Notes under the pieces: generated by a model | The model's database searches: none | What the model was told of the DNA's origin: nothing | Seen by the model: the letters and a program-made list of their open reading frames with translations, nothing else | Position numbers and translations under genes: made by a program | From: an uncultured Eubacteriales bacterium | Lineage (GTDB): Bacteria > Bacillota > Clostridia > Oscillospirales > Oscillospiraceae | DNA length: 14,767 bases | NCBI GenBank assembly: GCA_900546075.1 | Contig: URBH01000049.1 | Span: forward strand, 1 to 14,767 | Direction: 5' to 3' | In this document: in pieces, positions 1 through 7,256 of the stretch | Position numbering within the stretch: position 1 is the first letter of the stretch | How the letters are laid out: every line of letters begins with the position of its first letter

Positions 1-106
1 GCGGCGAGAAATGTATGGACTTACGTTTTTTGCGGCTACGCCGCTGGCTGCTGAAGCAGCAGCCGAATAAAACGGTTTTTAACCGTTTTATTGAAAACTA
101 GTATCA
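1..106 (+). repeat. Structured interspersed repeat, right end (copy 1, cut by window edge)
   Basis: These 106 bases match the reverse complement of 7254-7359 without gaps and with about 6 differences (about 94% identity by eye). The copy holds three hairpins in a row: GCGGC/GCCGC near 42-54, GGCTGCTG/CAGCAGCC with a 3-nt loop near 45-63, and AATAAAACGGTT/AACCGTTTTATT with a 3-nt loop near 66-92. It ends with GTATCA at 101-106, matching the terminus of the second copy. Differences between the copies fall mostly in loops and at stem edges. No coding capacity is evident. The size and the hairpin-rich ends suggest a MITE-like or similar small non-autonomous element; that class is inferred. The rest lies left of the window. 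Confidence 0.85.
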
Positions 107-184
107 GACACCTCTCCCATAGTGAGAGGCAAGGGGCTGTACCGATACGCTCCATGAGCCGTTTTTTGTACTATTTGACATATA

Positions 185-219
185 AAATCCGCCCGATACC
201 ATTGACATCGGGCGGATTT
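185..219 (-). terminator. Rho-independent terminator of the GNAT-tgt-yajC operon
   Basis: A perfect 13-bp stem (arms 185-197 and 207-219, 9-nt loop) lies 33 bases past the yajC stop. On the minus strand it is followed by TTTTATA. The stem core ATCCGCCCGAT is GC-rich, as expected for intrinsic termination. Confidence 0.9.
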
Positions 220-252
220 CCAATTTTCCAAAGGTTTTTTAGCAGCCAGCAA

Positions 253-633
253 TTAGTCCTTCTTTGCCTTGTCGGCCTTCTTCGCGGCCTTGGCCTTTGC
301 CTTGGCTTCCTGCGCCTTCTTGGCCTCTGCCTTGGCGTTCTCAGCAGCGGTCTCGTTGGAGGAGATTGCCCACTTCTCCAGCTCGATGCGTACCTGGTCG
401 GCGCTGGTCTCGATGACGATGCGGCTCTCCTTCACATCCACAACGACACCCACAATGCCGCCGATGGTGATGATCTTGTCGCCCTTCTTCACGGCGCCGC
501 GCATCTGCTCGGCCTCTTTTTTCTTCTTGTTCTCGGGACGGATCAGCATGAAGTAGAAAATGGCAATCATCAGCACCAGCATGATGACGGTGCTGCCCAT
601 GCCGGCAGAGGTTGTTCCAGTCAAAACATTCAT
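253..633 (-). CDS. yajC: YajC, preprotein translocase accessory subunit
   Basis: Small single-pass membrane protein (126 aa) that associates with the SecDF part of the Sec translocon. Residues about 12-31 form one hydrophobic segment ending in the family signature FYFMLIRP, followed by a lysine-rich cytoplasmic start (KKKKEAEQM) and the conserved GDKIITIGGIVG at about 51-62. The C-terminal tail (about 95-126) is almost only Ala, Lys, Glu and Asp, which makes this copy longer than the roughly 90-110 aa usual for the family. The ATG is preceded by AAAGGAG. It follows tgt by 67 bases on the same strand; tgt-yajC is a widely conserved pair, usually followed by secDF, which is not downstream here because a strong terminator follows. 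Confidence 0.96.
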   Translation of the reverse strand: MNVLTGTTSAGMGSTVIMLVLMIAIFYFMLIRPENKKKKEAEQMRGAVKKGDKIITIGGIVGVVVDVKESRIVIETSADQVRIELEKWAISSNETAAENAKAEAKKAQEAKAKAKAAKKADKAKKD

Positions 634-700
634 TGGGAAAACTCCTTTTGTATTATTTCCAGCTTATTATACCATTATTTGCGCAAATTGCAAGGGGGAT

Positions 701-1831
701 TTAGATTCTTCTTCCCAGTTTTTCCGAATACTCCCGGCGGAATTCTTCAAAACGTCCTTCGTCCAGCGCCTGACGGATTCTCTCCATCAGCTTGTTGTAA
801 AAATACAGGTTGTGCATGACGGACAGGCGCATGGCCAGCATTTCCTCCGCCACGAACAGATGGCGGATATAGGCGCGGGAATAGCGGCGGCAGACCGGGC
901 AGTCACAATGGGGGTCGATGGGGCTGTCGTCGGTGATATACTTGGCGTTTTTCAGGTTGATGGCGCCTTCCCAGGTAAACAGCCGGGCATGACGGGCATT
1001 CCGCGCCGGCATGACGCAGTCAAAGAAATCCACGCCTCTGGCGACCGCCTCGATGATGTTGCTGGGCGTTCCCACACCCATAAGGTAACGGGTCTTGTTC
1101 ACCGGCATGTGTTCCTCCACGGCCTCGATGATGTCGTACATCTCCTGGGTGGTCTCCCCCACCGCAAGACCGCCGATGGCGTAGCCGGGGAGGTCAAGCT
1201 CGGCAATGCGCTTCATGTGACCCACCCGGATGTCCGTATACGTGCCGCCCTGATTGATGCCCCAGAGCATCTGCTGGGGGTTCACCGTGTCCGGCAGGGC
1301 GTTCAGGCGGGCATTTTCCGCCTTGCAGCGCACCAGCCAGCGGTAGGTTCTGTCCACGCTTTTCTGAACATAGTCCCGGGGCGAGGGATTCTCGATGCAC
1401 TCGTCGAAGGCCATGCACATATCACTGCCCAGATTGGACTGAATCTGCATACTCTCCTCCGGCCCCATGAAAATCTTATGGCCGTCAATGTGGGAGGCGA
1501 AATACACGCCCTCCTCCTTGATTTTCCGCAGAGAGGACAGGCTGAACACCTGGAATCCGCCGGAATCCGTTAGAATGGGGCCGTCCCAGGTCATGAATTT
1601 GTGCAGTCCCCCCATCTGGCGCACCACCGTGTCCGTGGGGCGCAGATGCAGATGGTAGGTGTTGGACAGCTCCACCTGGCACCCGATGTCCTTCAGATCC
1701 TTGGCGCTCAGCGCGCCCTTGATGGCACCCTGGGTGCCGACATTCATGAACACCGGCGTCTGGACGGTGCCGTGGGCGCAGGTAAATTCTCCCCGGCGGG
1801 CTTTGCCCTCGGTTTTTTTCAGTTCAAACAT
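701..1831 (-). CDS. tgt: Queuine/preQ1 tRNA-guanine transglycosylase
   Basis: 376 aa, usual length for bacterial Tgt, which swaps guanine-34 of GUN-anticodon tRNAs for preQ1 in queuosine synthesis. Visible signatures are TDSGGFQVFSL at 88-98 (D89, general acid/base by family knowledge), GINQGG at 191-196, GYAIGGLAVGE at 217-226, the nucleophile region FDCVMPARNAR with D271, and a zinc site made by C309, C311, C314 (CDCPVC) and H340. The ATG has AAGGAG upstream and overlaps the end of the GNAT gene by 13 bases, which points to translational coupling. No preQ1 riboswitch is apparent near the operon promoter and no other queuosine gene is in the window. Confidence 0.97.
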   Translation of the reverse strand: MFELKKTEGKARRGEFTCAHGTVQTPVFMNVGTQGAIKGALSAKDLKDIGCQVELSNTYHLHLRPTDTVVRQMGGLHKFMTWDGPILTDSGGFQVFSLSSLRKIKEEGVYFASHIDGHKIFMGPEESMQIQSNLGSDMCMAFDECIENPSPRDYVQKSVDRTYRWLVRCKAENARLNALPDTVNPQQMLWGINQGGTYTDIRVGHMKRIAELDLPGYAIGGLAVGETTQEMYDIIEAVEEHMPVNKTRYLMGVGTPSNIIEAVARGVDFFDCVMPARNARHARLFTWEGAINLKNAKYITDDSPIDPHCDCPVCRRYSRAYIRHLFVAEEMLAMRLSVMHNLYFYNKLMERIRQALDEGRFEEFRREYSEKLGRRI

Positions 1832-2400
1832 GGCTGCTTCTCCTTGTCGGTATGTTTCATTGGATTGTACAGAACGTACAGCTTCCCCGGCTCGTCAACG
1901 CCCCGTGCAGTGGACGTAACCACCTTTTTCAGGAACCGGAAACCGCTCTTTTCCACCACCCGGCGGGAGCGGTCATTGCAGTCAAAATGGCCGCAGGTCA
2001 GGTAGTCAAAGGACAGCTCCTGGAAGCAGTAGTCGATCACGGCCTTGACCGCCTCCGGCATCAGTCCCCTGCCCCAATAATCCCTGCTGAGAACGTAGCC
2101 GATTTCGCGTCCCTGCAATTCTTCCGGCAGTCCTGCGTCCCGGGGTTCCAGGCCCAGCGAGCCGATCACCTTTCCGTTTTCCTTCCATTCCAGGGCAAAG
2201 GTCTTTTTTCCGCTGATAAAAGACTCCAGAATCCGCCGGGACTCCTCCACGGACTGGTGGTGACTCCACCCGGCCATCTCGCCAACGCCTTCCACGCGGG
2301 CATATTCATAAAAATCCGCCAAATCCGCCTCCCGCCAGGCGCGCAGGATAAGGCGCTCGGTTTCGATTCGGATATCGGTCACATCAACCGGTGCATTCAT
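1819..2400 (-). CDS. GNAT-family N-acetyltransferase (RimJ/RimL-like)
   Basis: 193 aa. The start RIETERLILRAWREAD (about 11-26) is typical of the RimJ/RimL-like GNAT subgroup. The acetyl-CoA motif A is seen as REIGYVL (98-104) followed by YWGRGLMPEAV (108-118), and a late motif NDRSRRVVEKSGF (142-154) fits the N-x-xS-xxxxEKxGF pattern. The protein presumably transfers acetyl from acetyl-CoA to an amine; the substrate cannot be told. It is the first gene of a minus-strand operon with tgt and yajC: its last codons overlap the tgt start by 13 bases. The start ATG has GAGGA about 7 bases upstream. The family is clear; the specific function is unknown. Confidence 0.93.
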   Translation of the reverse strand: MNAPVDVTDIRIETERLILRAWREADLADFYEYARVEGVGEMAGWSHHQSVEESRRILESFISGKKTFALEWKENGKVIGSLGLEPRDAGLPEELQGREIGYVLSRDYWGRGLMPEAVKAVIDYCFQELSFDYLTCGHFDCNDRSRRVVEKSGFRFLKKVVTSTARGVDEPGKLYVLYNPMKHTDKEKQPCLN

Positions 2401-2440
2401 ATTCGTTCCTCACATAATCCATTTCTGAAAGCGTGCTACC

Positions 2441-2469
2441 ATTCTACCCTTTCTTTCCCATGGTGTCAA
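2441..2469 (-). promoter_or_regulatory. Sigma-A type promoter for GNAT-tgt-yajC
   Basis: On the minus strand, TTGACA (2464-2469) and TAGAAT (2441-2446) are separated by 17 bases, a near-perfect vegetative promoter about 41 bases before the GNAT start. The -35 begins only 17 bases past the stop of the upstream PucR gene. No intrinsic terminator is visible between the two, so read-through from the regulator is possible. Confidence 0.8.
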
Positions 2470-2485
2470 CACATTCAAGCGTGAT

Positions 2486-4000
2486 TTACGTCGGCGCAGC
2501 CTGTCCCGTCCGCTTCTGCTCCAATTCGGCTCTGAGAATAATGCCGAGGGTCAGACAGTAGTCCGGGTCTTTCAGGTCGCTTCCCAACATCGCGGTAATG
2601 TGTGCAAGCCTGTCAAGCAACGTGGAGCGGTGCAGAAACAGCGCCGACGCGGTTTTCGTGACGGATAGGTTGTTGTCCAGATACACCCGCAGGGTATGCA
2701 GATACGACACCTGGGAATTGTCGTCATGCTCCTTCAGCCGTTTCAGCCCCTCCGTGTAATACACCCAGGTCGGCCGTCCGGCCAGAGCGCCGCTGAGCAG
2801 CTGGGGAAGCAAATAGTCCTGGAAGCGAAATACGGTGCCGCCCTGATGCAGCCCGTTTTGCAGCGCGGCGGAGGCCTGAAACCAGGCATGATTCGCGTCG
2901 TAAAGATTGGAAAACGGCGAAGAAACGCCGCAGACAACCCCCAGCTTGTCCAGCACCGGGCGAAGCGCGTCCAGCGATTCCCCTTTCGTCTGGTCGGGAG
3001 AAAGAAAGGCGGCGACGGAATCCAGAAACTCAAAGGCAATGGCTCCCGGATGCCGTTCCTCCAGCGCGGCGGAGAGATACGCCCCGGGAAGGTAGGTGCT
3101 GCCGGACTTTGGGGTCAGCTTCACGCAGACCCAGTCGTGCTTCCCGCTTTCCACGCTGAGGGCGCGGCGATACTCAAAATCAATGCTCTGCCCGGAAATG
3201 ACACTGCGCAGCGCCCGCCGCGCGGCGGTGCGGGTGCCGGCCAGAATGGGATTCTGCTGAACCGCCTGCCGCAGAAGCTTGGAAAAGAAAAGCGCCAGCG
3301 TTTTGTCCGACTCCCGGAGCTCCCGGGAGCCTTCAAAAACCGTCAGGCAGCCCAGGTATTCCTCCTGGTCGAAAATATTCACGGAAAGGGTGCGCTTCCC
3401 CTGCAATTCCAGCAGCAGCGGCTCCCGGACGTGGGTGGACATATCGTGCAGGGACAGGAAGGTCGCCATTTTCTCCACGTCGAAGGACTGGGTATCCAGC
3501 TGCAATCCCAGCTTGTTTCGCAGATAGTCCTCCTCCGTAACCCCCAGGTAGCGGAAATCGGAGCCGATGAGCAGCATGGGATTTTCAAAAATGCTTCTGC
3601 TGGCCTCCAGCATCTGCGGGAGGTTCCCGCCGTGACGCAGGATCGTCCAAAGCTGCTCTTCCCAGCCGTCGTACCGGTTGAAAATTTCCTGCACCAGATT
3701 AAATACCCGGAAAATGTCCCAGTTACCCTCCACCAGAATGACGCTGCACCGGTCATAATAGGCGCTGAGGTTCCAGTGCTGCCCCAGACAGATCAGGCAC
3801 ACGTTCTCCCCCAGCTTCGGGCTTTGGGGCAGATGATCCGCAGAGCAGACGTACACCCGGTTCTTCTCAAAGGTTTGGGAACGATCCAGATAGAATTCCG
3901 GCCGGTTCAGGGTAAGCGCACTGCCCCCCTTACCCCGCTGGGTGACCGTCGTAAGCTTTTCCTTCAGCCGCCAGTAGAGAATATCCGCGCATAGCTTCAT
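2486..4000 (-). CDS. PucR-family transcriptional regulator
   Basis: 504 aa from the ATG at 4000, chosen because AGGAGG lies just upstream and a consensus promoter lies between this start and the in-frame start at 4114, which would therefore fall outside the transcript. The C terminus (about 437-495) is the PucR-type helix-turn-helix: LRVYLDNNLSVTKTASALFL, then LHRSTLLDRLAHI and DLKDPDYCLTLGI. The long N-terminal part has no transmembrane segment; by family knowledge it should be a ligand-sensing region. PucR proteins are usually substrate-responsive activators of nearby catabolic genes. The gene is divergent from the operon at 4260-7256, and operator-like inverted repeats lie between. It most likely regulates that operon and, because one half-site sits in its own promoter spacer, itself. 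Confidence 0.9.
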   Translation of the reverse strand: MKLCADILYWRLKEKLTTVTQRGKGGSALTLNRPEFYLDRSQTFEKNRVYVCSADHLPQSPKLGENVCLICLGQHWNLSAYYDRCSVILVEGNWDIFRVFNLVQEIFNRYDGWEEQLWTILRHGGNLPQMLEASRSIFENPMLLIGSDFRYLGVTEEDYLRNKLGLQLDTQSFDVEKMATFLSLHDMSTHVREPLLLELQGKRTLSVNIFDQEEYLGCLTVFEGSRELRESDKTLALFFSKLLRQAVQQNPILAGTRTAARRALRSVISGQSIDFEYRRALSVESGKHDWVCVKLTPKSGSTYLPGAYLSAALEERHPGAIAFEFLDSVAAFLSPDQTKGESLDALRPVLDKLGVVCGVSSPFSNLYDANHAWFQASAALQNGLHQGGTVFRFQDYLLPQLLSGALAGRPTWVYYTEGLKRLKEHDDNSQVSYLHTLRVYLDNNLSVTKTASALFLHRSTLLDRLAHITAMLGSDLKDPDYCLTLGIILRAELEQKRTGQAAPT

Positions 4001-4031
4001 GGCTTCCGCCCTCCTGAATGGTACTGAAAGT

Positions 4032-4060
4032 ATTATAGATTCTTCCCATACAGCTGTCAA
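4032..4060 (-). promoter_or_regulatory. Consensus promoter of the PucR regulator gene
   Basis: On the minus strand, a perfect TTGACA (4055-4060) and a perfect TATAAT (4032-4037) are 17 bases apart. The spacer contains a CATAC half-site (reverse complement read at 4045-4051), which is the same half-site as in the upstream inverted repeats. A bound regulator would cover the promoter, so negative autoregulation is a reasonable inference. Confidence 0.85.
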
Positions 4061-4063
4061 GAC

Positions 4064-4090
4064 ATCTCCCATACATTTTGTACGGGAGAT
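4064..4090 (-). promoter_or_regulatory. Operator-like palindrome, site 1
   Basis: A 27-bp interrupted palindrome: ATCTCCC (4064-4070) pairs with GGGAGAT (4084-4090) around the core TACATTTTGTA (4072-4082), itself TACA/TGTA symmetric. It abuts the -35 of the regulator promoter. Bases 4069-4082 occur again exactly, inverted, at 4151-4164. Most likely a binding site for the PucR-type regulator; it could also fold as a hairpin, but it lies outside both predicted transcripts. Confidence 0.65.
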
Positions 4091-4130
4091 AACCGCTTTA
4101 TAGCAATATTTCACAAATTACGCCCCTATA

Positions 4131-4164
4131 AATTGTATGGTTTGCGGGAATACAAAATGTATGG
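4131..4164 (+). promoter_or_regulatory. Operator-like site 2 upstream of the accessory operon
   Basis: TACAAAATGTATGG at 4151-4164 is the exact inverted copy of 4069-4082. A further half-site TTGTATGG lies at 4133-4140. The site lies about 60 bases upstream of the predicted -10 (4221) of the plus-strand operon, a location that suits an activator. The binding protein is inferred from position only. Confidence 0.6.
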
Positions 4165-4220
4165 CCGCACACGCCCAAAATCCGGCCTTTTGTAGAATTT
4201 CCGCCGGGGCGCTTTTCCAT

Positions 4221-4226
4221 TATAAT
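4221..4226 (+). promoter_or_regulatory. -10 element of the accessory operon, poor -35
   Basis: A perfect TATAAT lies 33 bases before the start codon of the first operon gene. The position 17 bases upstream reads TTTCCG, which is a poor -35. A strong -10 with a weak -35 is typical of activator-dependent promoters and fits control by the divergent PucR-type protein. Confidence 0.55.
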
Positions 4227-4259
4227 AAATCCACAGCAATACAGGATAGGAGGAACACC

Positions 4260-5480
4260 ATGCTGAAAGAAAAACTGGATTCCAGAAAATGCTTCCCCAC
4301 CGCCTGGGGCAAGCTCATCACGGAGGAGGAAGCCTACCGGCAGCTGAACCGTCAGATCGCCGCCATGACGGCCAACCTTTTCCAGGTCATGCGGATTTTC
4401 GAGCCAAGCTGGGAAAAACGCACCACGGCCATCTGCGACATCGCCAATATGATGAATATGGCCGTCGCGGGAACCCCGGAGGAACAGAAGGACTACGTCA
4501 ACGCTTCGCTCTATGAAGCCTTCAACATCCCGGAGCTGTGCGAAAAGTCCAGCTGGCTGGGCGGCATCACCGGCGACTCCGGCGACGAATGGGAGAACAT
4601 GGCAGGGCGCGTGGTGCAGTTCACCCGGAACCGGGTGGAAAAGGAGCTGGACACCTGCCCCTGGGACATCGTGGGCAGCGAGCTTTGCAACATGACCACC
4701 AGTATGTTCACCGCCAACTTCGACCTCGCGTCCTCCAACGGCACGGAGAACGAGGTGGCGCTGAACATGTGTCAGGCCCGGGGCTGCGGCAACAAGCATT
4801 GCCGGGTGGTGGCGGAGCGCCGGGACGTCTATAACCTTCCCAAGCAGGATTGGCTGGAGCATATGCAGCAGCCGGTAGACCCCATTCACGACACCCCCCG
4901 GGAGCGCATGGTCAAGGAAGGCCAGTGCCTGCGCAACGGCCAGTACACCCAGAATTTCGGTGAGGAAACATCGCTGGAAAAGGCATATCACTGGGTCGCG
5001 CAGATGGGCTGGGTCTGGTCGATTCAGTTCCCCATGATGGCCATCAAGGACATGGCGCCCGACGAGGACGAGTTCCTGCGGGTATTTCGCATTGTCTTCG
5101 CCACGGCGGGCAAGAACCAATTCATCGACCCCTTTGCCAAGGAAGGCCTGCGCAGCTTCCTGGGTGTCCCCCACGAGATGGACGAAAACGACGGGCGCAT
5201 TCTGGGCGGCTACATCCGCTACATGCTGGACGTGCAGCAGGTACCCTATGAAATGGTTCGCTGGACGAAGGACGAGACCTGGATTAAGGTCAAGAGTGAA
5301 GATTTCACCGCCCGCTACGAAATGGCGCCCCTGGACGAGCTGGTGGACGCCTACGAAGCCCAGTGGAACGGCGCTGCCAAGACGCTGGTCAGCCCCGAGT
5401 GGTCCTGCGTGATCGAAGACCGGGACGAGGAAGATATGTACATTAAGGTCATCCGCAAGGAAGACCTGCGGATGCTGTAA
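4260..5480 (+). CDS. Unrecognised soluble protein with CX4CX4C motif, first gene of the accessory operon
   Basis: 406 aa from the ATG at 4260, chosen for GGAGGA 7-8 bases upstream; a longer frame to 4137 would begin upstream of the predicted promoter. I do not recognise the family. No signal peptide or membrane helix is apparent. The N-terminal half ends in a cysteine cluster: C133, C143, then CQARGCGNKHC (C171, C176, C181), which could bind a metal or cluster. The C-terminal half (about 240-406) is rich in acidic and aromatic residues and has WSC at 381-383 in a stretch that loosely echoes the N-terminal half, so an internal duplication is possible. The general look is a little like small-molecule-binding V4R/ATC-hydrolase type proteins, but this is only an impression. 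It precedes the GcvT-like gene by 14 bases and is surely co-transcribed. Confidence 0.88.
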   Translation: MLKEKLDSRKCFPTAWGKLITEEEAYRQLNRQIAAMTANLFQVMRIFEPSWEKRTTAICDIANMMNMAVAGTPEEQKDYVNASLYEAFNIPELCEKSSWLGGITGDSGDEWENMAGRVVQFTRNRVEKELDTCPWDIVGSELCNMTTSMFTANFDLASSNGTENEVALNMCQARGCGNKHCRVVAERRDVYNLPKQDWLEHMQQPVDPIHDTPRERMVKEGQCLRNGQYTQNFGEETSLEKAYHWVAQMGWVWSIQFPMMAIKDMAPDEDEFLRVFRIVFATAGKNQFIDPFAKEGLRSFLGVPHEMDENDGRILGGYIRYMLDVQQVPYEMVRWTKDETWIKVKSEDFTARYEMAPLDELVDAYEAQWNGAAKTLVSPEWSCVIEDRDEEDMYIKVIRKEDLRML

Positions 5481-5494
5481 GGAGGTGCCGGAAT

Positions 5495-6484
5495 ATGCTG
5501 TTTAAGGAAGATACCGTTGCCCGTGCCGACGCCATGGCCATCCGGAAAGGCGTAGGCTTCTACCGCTGGACCCACGATCTGGTGGAGATCACCGGCAAGG
5601 ACGCGCTGGAGGTTCTGCAAAAAATCTATATCAGCGACATTTCCAAGGTCGCCGTCGGGCGCTCGAAGTACACCGCTTCCCTGGATGAAAATGGCGAGAT
5701 CATCGACGACGTGATCGTCATGCACATGGCCGAGGGCTTATATTGGGTCTCCGACCTGTATGGCCCCCGGCTGCTCCCCTGGATTGAAAAGCACAAGGGC
5801 GACGCGGACATTCAGGCGAAGATCATCACCTACGACTGGGATATGTACGCCGTGCAGGGGCCTGACAGCCTCAAGGCCATGAACGCCATGCTGGATGCGC
5901 CGGTGGATGATCTCAAGCGCTTCGGCATCTGTGAGCGCACTCTGGGAGACATCCCCGTCTACATCCACCGTTCCGGCTTCACCGGAGAAAACGGCTATGA
6001 AATTTACTCCGCCTTCGACAAGAGCGCAGAAGTCCACGATCTGGCGCTGAAAGCGGTGGAGTCCGTGGGCGGCCGGGAGCTTCAGACTCTGGAGGTCTAC
6101 GTCCGCTCCGTCCCCATGGAGAAGGGCTTCCCCCTCAAGCAGGATTTCAAGCACCTGAGTCCCTACGAGTGCGGCCTAGGCTGGGCAGTCGCCGCCGACA
6201 AGGACTTTATCGGCAAGGAAGCGGCGCTGGAACGGAAGGCGCATCCCAAATACCGGATGGTCGGCCTGGAATTCTCCCGGGAATCCACCGAGGATATCTC
6301 CATCTGGGAGCGGGTGTACTGGTACGGCGTGGAGGTCGGCCGCTGCGCTCAGACCATCTACGGTTACACGGTAGAGAAAAACATCGGCTTTGCCACTGTC
6401 CGTGCGGACGTACCCGACGGCGCGGAACTGACCGTTGGCTGCAACGATTCCCCGGCTGTCGTGGTCGGCAAGGTTTTCTGCTGA
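5495..6484 (+). CDS. GcvT-like folate-dependent aminomethyltransferase/demethylase family protein
   Basis: 329 aa, about 35 shorter than glycine cleavage T-protein (about 364). Family marks: KYTASLDENGEIIDDVIV (about 58-75) with the Asp pair D71/D72 at the catalytic aspartate position, YAVQGPDS (118-125), SGFTGENGYEIY (160-171), and SPYECGLGWAV plus DKDFIGKEAAL (about 222-245). The substrate-side motif usually LRLEKG/LRLEAG is VPMEKG here (206-211), so the conserved arginine is replaced. No gcvH, gcvP or lipoate gene is nearby, so glycine cleavage is unlikely. By comparison with DmdA, LigM and dimethylglycine/sarcosine enzymes of the same fold, it may transfer a methyl or methylene group from an O-, N- or S-methylated substrate to tetrahydrofolate. 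AAGGAGGT precedes the ATG. The family is sure; the substrate is unknown. Confidence 0.92.
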   Translation: MLFKEDTVARADAMAIRKGVGFYRWTHDLVEITGKDALEVLQKIYISDISKVAVGRSKYTASLDENGEIIDDVIVMHMAEGLYWVSDLYGPRLLPWIEKHKGDADIQAKIITYDWDMYAVQGPDSLKAMNAMLDAPVDDLKRFGICERTLGDIPVYIHRSGFTGENGYEIYSAFDKSAEVHDLALKAVESVGGRELQTLEVYVRSVPMEKGFPLKQDFKHLSPYECGLGWAVAADKDFIGKEAALERKAHPKYRMVGLEFSRESTEDISIWERVYWYGVEVGRCAQTIYGYTVEKNIGFATVRADVPDGAELTVGCNDSPAVVVGKVFC

Positions 6485-6494
6485 GGAGGAAATT

Positions 6495-7256
6495 ATGGGA
6501 AGATTGGAAAATAAAGTCTGCATCGTGACCGGCGCGTCCGCCGGTATCGGCCGCGCCACGGCGGAGCTGTTCTGCCGGGAGGGCGCGAAAGTCGTGGCAG
6601 TCGCCCGCCGTGAGGGACGTCTGAAAGAATTGGCTGAGGAATGCAAGGACGCTCCTGGCGAGCTTGTCTGGTACGCAGGCGACGTCGGCGACCCGGCAGC
6701 CGCCGTTGGCATGGTGAAAAAGGCGGTAGAGACGTTCGGGCGGCTGGATGTTGCCGTCAACTGCGCGGGTGTGATGGATGACAACACGGCCATCGCAGAT
6801 ATGTCGGACGAAATGCTGGAAAAGACGTTCCGCATCAACACCTTCGGCCTGATGTACGGCCTGCGGGAGGAATGCAGACAGTATCTGACCCAGGGCGACG
6901 GCGGCGTGATCGTCAACGTCTGCTCCGTCGGCGCGACGCACCAGACCGCAGGCGCGGCCTACTGCGCCAGCAAGGGCGCTGTTCTGGCGGCGACAAAGAA
7001 CACGGCGTTCATGTACATGGAGGAAGGCATCCGCTGCAATGCCCTCTCCCCCGGCGGCGTTGTGACCGACATTCCTCTGGTCATGCCGGCAGCCGACGAG
7101 TTTGGCTTTGGCAGAACCAGCAAGCTGCTGGACTTCTCCGGCGAGCTTGCCATGCCGGAAGACCTGGCGGACGCGATCCTGTTCCTGGCCAGCGACCAGT
7201 CCCGCTACGTCAACGGCGAAGAGATCAAGTGCGACGGCGGCTGGACGTGCTTCTGA
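6495..7256 (+). CDS. Short-chain dehydrogenase/reductase (SDR), classical type
   Basis: 253 aa from the ATG at 6495 (GAGGAGGA upstream, 10 bases after the preceding stop). All classical SDR elements are present: TGASAGIG (12-19, cofactor binding), NCAG (89-92), N115, S144 in NVCSVGA, and YCASK with Y156 and K160, then CNALSPGGV (181-189) and the C-terminal DGGW (247-250). Residues after strand beta-2 are ARRE (37-40) with no acidic residue at the usual NAD position, which suggests NADP(H). It probably oxidises an alcohol or reduces a carbonyl linked to the product or substrate of the GcvT-like enzyme. The stop codon lies within the first three bases of the adjoining repeat element, so the C terminus may have been set by that insertion. 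Confidence 0.95.
   Translation: MGRLENKVCIVTGASAGIGRATAELFCREGAKVVAVARREGRLKELAEECKDAPGELVWYAGDVGDPAAAVGMVKKAVETFGRLDVAVNCAGVMDDNTAIADMSDEMLEKTFRINTFGLMYGLREECRQYLTQGDGGVIVNVCSVGATHQTAGAAYCASKGAVLAATKNTAFMYMEEGIRCNALSPGGVVTDIPLVMPAADEFGFGRTSKLLDFSGELAMPEDLADAILFLASDQSRYVNGEEIKCDGGWTCF

Noticed and set aside
91..819. Plus-strand frame over the repeat, terminator and yajC
   Set aside because: Begins with TTG inside the repeat, reads through a strong terminator and is antisense to yajC and tgt.
2401..2485. preQ1 riboswitch ahead of the operon that includes tgt
   Set aside because: The space between the promoter and the GNAT start is about 40 bases and shows no pseudoknot-like pattern.
2696..3994. 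Long open frame (432 codons) on the plus strand opposite the PucR gene
   Set aside because: It mirrors the codon pattern of the real gene, has no ribosome site, and its product is Gln/His/Pro/Arg-rich without any motif.
4098..5174. Long minus-strand frame (358 codons) opposite the unknown protein gene
   Set aside because: Antisense shadow in GC-rich coding DNA; it also crosses the divergent promoter region and has no ribosome site.
5495..6484. Calling this gene gcvT of the glycine cleavage system
   Set aside because: No gcvH, gcvP or lipoylation gene is adjacent, the protein is short and the LRLE motif is changed.
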